Below, in pieces: positions 8,534-12,067 of a DNA stretch of 12,067 nt (its first letter is position 1; each line of letters opens with the position of its first letter). The DNA comes from Acanthaster planci (lineage: Eukaryota > Echinodermata > Asteroidea > Valvatida > Acanthasteridae): assembly GCF_001949145.1 (NCBI RefSeq), contig NW_019091459.1, positions 1,358,977 through 1,371,043 on the forward strand, written 5' to 3'. Both the position numbers and the translations under genes were made by a program. The notes below the pieces were generated by a model, which did not search any database, was not told where the DNA came from, and was given only the letters and a program-made list of their open reading frames with translations.

Positions 8534-8785
8534 CTACTGCATCTCAAAGTACTTGTAAGTAGGGTTTTCATAGCCATTAGCTTGCATGGCCGCTATGTGC
8601 CGTTGCTCTACGGTCATGTTGGGATCGATCTCGGTGAAGCCATGGTTGACGGGGACACGCCGTGTCTTCCTACGCACCAGGATGACAGCAACGACCATGA
8701 CGGTGGCCACTGCTAGTACACCGCACGCCAAACCAAAGGCCAACGCTGGCGTGGCACTGTACTTGATGGACTTCTGACTGACAGA
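8534..8785 (-). CDS. APP: APP last coding exon: juxtamembrane, transmembrane helix and cytoplasmic tail (83 aa)
   Basis: The exon starts after the acceptor ttttttcattggcag in phase 0 and ends at TAG (8534-8536). The peptide opens SVSQKSIKYSATPA, followed by the helix (LAFGLACGVLAVATVMVVAV then ILV) and RRK. Tail landmarks are NHGFTEID (human HHGVVEVD), TVEQRH (human TPEERH) and GYENPTY. The helix shares ATV-x-V with vertebrate APP and has a GxxxG-like G-x3-G (GLACG). One exon carries what vertebrate APP splits between its last two exons, as I recall that gene. Confidence 0.95.
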   Translation of the reverse strand, partial: SVSQKSIKYSATPALAFGLACGVLAVATVMVVAVILVRRKTRRVPVNHGFTEIDPNMTVEQRHIAAMQANGYENPTYKYFEMQ

Positions 8786-11547
8786 CTGCCAATGAAAAAA
8801 AATTAATCATTCAAAATCTGTGACACCAAGGAGATGGCATTAAAGCATATCCTTTTATTTCCATCAACTCTCATTCCCACAAAAAGCGATCATAAAACCA
8901 AGAAATGTTAACTAAAACAGAAATTATTCAGGTCTATCTAATTATACAATGTCGCCCCATAAGGCGATGAGAATCATATTGATTCCCAAAAAGAATATTG
9001 CTGAACCAAACAAGACTACATGTACCTTTAATCCTCCCTTTAACCACTTGCTGCCGGGTGGATTTTTCTTGAGCAAGACAAGATACCGGGTCCTTTTTAA
9101 GATTTTCCGTTTTCAAAATTCTTCAAAAATTAATTATTTCATTAAATGGCTGTTTATACCTACATGAAGGACTCTTTGGGCACTACTCTAAAGCTGACAG
9201 TTAACCTTCCTTAACTTTTGAATATTTCAGGCAGGCCTGCAGCCTTGGAAAACGAGCCGAGATTGCGCTGTGTTACGTAAGATTCTTTTGTTCCCGAAAC
9301 CGGCACAGTGCACTGCTGACCTCTTTTCAATAGGGGCCAGATTAGCGTGCAGCAGTGCTGTGTGGCTCATCGCTGCAGTGGTGGAGAGCTTTTGTCCCCG
9401 GTGGTAATCCGCTCACTCTAAATGCCTCAAACTGTGCTATACTGTTTCAAAACAAGGTTGGATTATCTCCACTTTTGAGAGTGCAAAAATGCTGGTAGTC
9501 CCAGCAGTTCAGTCTTTTGTGCTGAGCACGGTCTTTTGTTACATGGCCCAACTCTTTTGTCCCAGTTCCGGGCACCCCGGCAATGCATATAAAGCCTATG
9601 TACTCGAAAACGGGTCACCCGGCAGGAAGTGGTTAATCATCAATGGTCAAAGCACAGTCAGTAACAGAGAGTCAGTTCTGCTTCATATAAACAGAGGACT
9701 CTAACCTATTCAAAGCAGCCACTTAAGTGGCTCTAACTAAGGGGACAACTTTCTGCTGAATGCATATATGCATAGGAGGATTAATTAGCTGTCTAATCTA
9801 ATGATGGGTAATTCCGGAAATTAAGGGTCCAGAAGTGTGCCATTTTGTGTCCCTGTTACATCTGACCTTTGTTATTGGACATGCAAATATCACCGGAATT
9901 GATTTCGAACTATTTATTATTAGTTTGGCAGGTAATTTGCATTAATTCATCACCCACGAAAATTAAAAAATGTGTTCTGAACTTACAAAATCATATGTCA
10001 GATGTGACAGGGACATCAAAAAAAATTGGACCCCTAATTTCTGGAATTACCCTGATGAGTTTTGGACGACTTTCTTGGTGCAGGAACTAAAACACCAAGT
10101 TGAATTCTAGCAAAGTAATAATCCTACTTACGTTGTCAATGCTGTTACTAGATTTGGGTCGGAACTCAGGACCTTTGTCAATCCGACTGGCGGCAGATTT
10201 CTGAGCTTTCTGCCGCTGTTTCTTGGCAATCGGGATAGGTTTGCTGGTCTTGGCTGGCACAGCAGGCTCGTCTGCCTCAGTTGGCTGTTGCTGCTCCGTC
10301 TGTGCATCAGTCTCGTCGTCAAGGTAACGCTCCAGAGGTTTGACTGTCAAGAGACAGACAGAGAATTCAGCACTTGGAGAGAACAGAGCTCTTCTAAACA
10401 TCTCTACACATGGTCTGACCTCCCAAACTTAATTACTCCTCGTCAATCCAGAGCAACATCCTGATAAGATGATGCGTGTTCCAAAGCTGGCTGTTAACAG
10501 CACCACAGGTGCCTTTAGGGTGAGGGGAGGGGGAGTGGCCTACCTGCAATGATTGGCATCTGTTTGGCAGTTGGTACATCCTGATCTACCAAGGCTGGTT
10601 GTTGGTTTTCTGTCTCAGGTGCTTCGGCGCTGACAATCTTAACGGCAGGGAGAGCGTCAGCTTTCTTAGCAACAGGTTCATCTACCGGTACCTGAACTGG
10701 CTCTTCAGGTTCAACCTGGTGCAGGAAGCATACAATCTTGACTCATCAAAGGTGATGATCAGACATGGCCAAGATACTCCAAACCTGGGAAACTACTCAC
10801 TCTGAGGAGCATTCCCCATAGCTGCAAAAAGTTCTCAGAATCTATCAAGTAGCACAAAATTTGATCAAGACAAAAAAATGACATCATGTCCCATTTCCAA
10901 AGCATTTCAAAGGAGATCTGTTAAACCTCTCTACGATGTTTGCCCGACAGCATACAGAATGGAATTTCATCTTCGTTGCTTATACTCCACTCACACTGAA
11001 AATGTTAGACAGCATGTTCGCTTCTTGACTGACTTTGAAAGATGAGAACTGTTAGGAAAATAAGTAGCAAACTCATGTTTAAAATTTGACTCACGTTAAT
11101 TAATCAATTTAAGCCCCCCACATGCTAATTCCCAAAAAAGATTTCAAACGGTAAGATGAAAGAAGGTTGAGAAAGTTTGATGCCAGTGTCACACTTTGAT
11201 GATATATCCACCCTTAAGCATTACCTGGGCAACAACCATTGGGAGATCAGGAATATCCGGCACCTTACGTCCAGACGGCGCCTTGCCAAACGGCGGTCGG
11301 ACCTTAGTGAAGATGGGTGCCTTGGCAGGTGTGTTAGCGGTCTTGGCCGGAATGGTCTTCTTAGGAGTCTTCTTTGGAGGCAGGGGTACGTCGGTCTCTT
11401 CTTGCTCTTCATCTTCATCATTGGCAGTTCCGTCTTCCTCCTCTTCCACTTCTTCTTCTTCGGTTGGTGTTGCCATGCTCAGAGCTGTCTCTATGGACTG
11501 TAGAAAGGCGATGTCTTCAGGGGATTTACTGGATGCTAGCAGATCCT
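8534..11547 (-). CDS. APP: Amyloid precursor protein homologue, C-terminal part (four exons, 318 aa visible, 5' partial)
   Basis: In transcript order the coding sequence joins 11547-11225, 10715-10544, 10343-10132 and 8785-8534. The phases agree at each junction (0, then a split GTC valine codon, then 0). APP is a single-pass type I membrane protein, cut by secretases to release ectodomain and an intracellular tail. The peptide begins DLLASSKS, probably at or just after the E2 end. An acidic stretch (EEEEVEEEEDG), a Pro/Lys/Ala-rich linker, a juxtamembrane segment with GPEFRPKSS, a 23-residue hydrophobic helix and a stop-transfer RRK follow. The 46-residue tail ends GYENPTYKYFEMQ. Human APP has a 47-residue tail ending GYENPTYKFFEQMQN, and the NPTY motif recruits PTB adaptors (Fe65, X11/Mint, JIP, Dab). 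E1, most of E2 and the signal peptide lie outside the window, and no Kunitz domain is seen. Whether it is the only APP-family gene of the organism cannot be told from here. Confidence 0.93.
9040..9636. mobile_element. piggyBac-like non-autonomous element (MITE), 589 bp plus TTAA duplications
   Basis: TTAA at 9040-9043 is followed by CCACTTGCTGCCGGGTG (9044-9060). The inverse, CACCCGGCAGGAAGTGG (9616-9632), is followed by TTAA (9633-9636). The 17-bp arms differ at one base. A TTAA target with inverted repeats starting CC is the piggyBac-superfamily signature. The interior codes for no transposase and is richer in G+C than its surroundings. It holds five direct CTTTTGT words (9285, 9389, 9514, 9533, 9554), all towards the right half. 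The deletion-derivative interpretation is inference. Confidence 0.7.
9717..9732. repeat. Perfect 16-bp palindrome AGCCACTTAAGTGGCT
   Basis: It is self-complementary over all 16 bases and lies between the two transposons in the APP intron. No known site is recognised. Confidence 0.6.
9760..9773. repeat. Perfect 14-bp palindrome ATGCATATATGCAT
   Basis: It is self-complementary over 14 bases, 28 bp after the preceding palindrome. Its AT-rich alternating centre makes chance occurrence plausible. Confidence 0.5.
9806..10052. mobile_element. MITE with ~60-bp terminal inverted repeats and TGAT duplication (247 bp)
   Basis: The left end starts GGGTAATTCCGGAAATTA at 9806 and the right end, read inverted from 10052, starts GGGTAATTCCAGAAATTA. 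The first 25 bases match at 23. After a variable patch a second block (TGTCCCTGTTACATCTGAC against TGTCCCTGTCACATCTGAC) matches at 18 of 19, so the arms cover 9806-9867 and 9996-10052. TGAT flanks both ends (9802-9805 and 10053-10056), consistent with a 4-bp target duplication. No transposase is encoded. The superfamily is not clear from the ends. Confidence 0.8.
10132..10343 (-). CDS. APP: APP exon: linker ending in the EFR juxtamembrane motif (70 aa plus split codon)
   Basis: The acceptor is tgtctgtctcttgacag and the donor AAC|GTAAGTAGG. The first two bases complete a valine codon begun in the preceding exon. The peptide starts KPLERYLDDETDAQTEQQQ, becomes Pro/Ala/Lys-rich with a basic patch (KKQRQKAQKS), and ends GPEFRPKSSNSIDN. 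EFR aligns with the start of the vertebrate amyloid-beta segment (DAEFRHDSG), and phase 0 at the end fits the last exon. Confidence 0.88.
10344..10543 (-). other. APP intron (200 bp, phase 1)
   Basis: The donor is GCAG|GTAGGCC (GT at 10543-10542) and the acceptor tgtctgtctcttgacag. A pyrimidine-rich, C-rich stretch follows the donor on the transcribed strand. No other feature is seen. Confidence 0.83.
10544..10715 (-). CDS. APP: APP exon: acidic/proline linker (57 aa plus one base)
   Basis: The acceptor is gtatgcttcctgcaccag and the donor GCAG|GTAGGCC. The frame gives VEPEEPVQVPVDEPVAKK at the start and PTAKQMPIIA at the end. The leftover G joins the TC of the next exon to make valine. The peptide is low-complexity and rich in V, P, E and A, as in the disordered linker between E2 and the membrane. 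Its place rests on agreeing splice phases on both sides rather than on sequence similarity. Confidence 0.82.
10716..11224 (-). other. APP intron (509 bp, phase 0)
   Basis: The donor is CAG|GTAATG (GT at 11224-11223) and the acceptor gtatgcttcctgcaccag. The sequence is AT-rich, and I see no repeats or frames of note. Confidence 0.82.
11225..11547 (-). CDS. APP: APP exon: E2-proximal end, acidic domain and Pro/Lys-rich linker (107 aa)
   Basis: The acceptor is ctcttatgctttccag with the exon starting at 11547. The AG two bases further on (exon from 11545) is the alternative. The donor is CAG|GTAATG. The peptide starts DLLASSKSPEDIAFLQSI, comparable with the human segment just after the E2 helices (DELLQKEQNYSDDVLANMI). 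An acidic run of about 25 residues (EEEEVEEEEDG, NDEDEEQEE) follows, then KTPKKTIPAKTANTPAKAP. In human APP the main acidic domain lies between E1 and E2, so its position after E2 is notable if the assignment holds. Confidence 0.87.
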
Positions 11548-12067
11548 CTGGAAAGCATAAGAGAACAAAAGATGATACGATCATTGGCATAATACAGGCT
11601 TCTGTGGATGCATACCTCCCTCACTGATCACAAAAAGGTACTGGGTGTGAGCAACATCTGAACGCAACCTGACTACTACCACTCTATGCCTACATTAGCA
11701 GTAAAGTTTCACTGGAGTAGAAATGTGTTCAACTTTTGCAAATATGCAAATATTTGATCTGACGTCACATAATCGCGTTTGCTTTGACTTTCGTGCAAAG
11801 TATGAACCGGCCTTCATGCCAAGGCGAAGACCCTGGGATTTGGCACATTTTCCAGTGTCCTCTTTGAATCACTCATACACCGGTATCCCAGAGCCTCATC
11901 AACTATTTATTTCCACAGTGTAAGATTGGTTAAACTACCGGTACATTGTTGGGTTCCCACAAGTCACACAATCTATGATATGCAGTTAAGATTAAACATT
12001 TACCTAGATGTAAACCTTCACCTGAAAGTTCAATCAGATTTTCAGACGGCTAGTACCTGAAAGCAAC
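11548..12067 (-). other. APP intron, truncated by the window edge
   Basis: I find no frame here matching E2 helices or other APP domains on the minus strand, and none with APP character on the plus strand. The next upstream APP exon should lie beyond the right edge. The sequence includes a TACCGGTA word at about 11937 and is otherwise unremarkable. Confidence 0.6.

Larger units (their letters stand above)
8786..10131 (-). other. APP intron before the last coding exon (1346 bp, phase 0)
   Basis: The donor is AAC|GTAAGTAGG (GT at 10131-10130) and the acceptor is ttttttcattggcag (AG at 8787-8786). It contains two small DNA transposons, 9040-9636 and 9806-10052, with two palindromes between them. 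The short open frames in it show no protein similarity. Confidence 0.85.

Noticed and set aside
9489-9704. 71-codon plus-strand frame partly inside the piggyBac-like element
   Set aside because: It crosses the right end and TTAA of the element and has no transposase similarity, so it is taken as chance.
10128-10322. Second minus-strand frame overlapping the APP linker exon
   Set aside because: It is out of phase with the neighbouring APP exons and has no APP-like content.
11196-11627. Plus-strand Ser-rich frame opposite the APP acidic exon
   Set aside because: Its serine runs are the complement of the Glu/Lys-rich APP codons. The minus-strand frame has matching splice sites and phase.
1-12067. 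tRNA genes, CRISPR arrays, operon-type promoters or a bacterial defence system
   Set aside because: No tRNA-like cloverleaf motifs or regularly spaced identical repeats were seen, and the introns and gene families are those of an animal nuclear genome.

Overview
This window looks like nuclear DNA from an invertebrate animal. Coding exons are separated by GT-AG introns, the flanks are AT-rich and hold small inverted-repeat transposons, and the palindromic word ACATGTAC recurs. One gene is clearly an animal amyloid-precursor-protein (APP) family member. Its ending (GYENPTYKYFEMQ) and the ACATGTAC words suggest a marine invertebrate such as a lancelet, echinoderm or mollusc. The sequence alone does not decide which, and nothing here is bacterial or viral.

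Layout. (1) About 1-773 is 5' flank with no gene that I can support. (2) 774-2294 on the plus strand is a two-exon gene for a 359-residue zinc-finger protein. It has a Gln-rich N-terminus, one C2HC finger with the exact spacing of the Rad18 UBZ4 ubiquitin-binding finger, and six C2H2-type fingers. Its 3' UTR probably ends after two AATAAA signals near 3132-3151 and contains a 74-bp tandem repeat with a hairpin. (3) About 3170-8480 has no convincing gene. It holds ACATGTAC-type words and a clear imperfect hairpin element of at least 250 bp (7073-7322). (4) 8534-11547 on the minus strand holds the last four exons of an APP-family gene. They encode the end of, or the segment just after, the E2 domain, a long acidic then Pro/Lys-rich linker, the juxtamembrane segment, one transmembrane helix and the cytoplasmic tail with GYENPTY. 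The E1 domain and most of E2 lie beyond the right edge. Exon phases agree at all three internal junctions.

The two genes are convergent (tail to tail) and have no evident functional link. The 1.35-kb intron before the last APP exon carries two independent small DNA transposons. One is piggyBac-like with TTAA target duplications (9040-9636). The other has about 60-bp terminal inverted repeats and a TGAT duplication (9806-10052).

I did not find a wholly new biological system. The points most worth a second look are the UBZ4-like finger joined to a C2H2 array, the APP juxtamembrane region that keeps the length but not the sequence of the vertebrate amyloid-beta segment, and three structured repeat elements.
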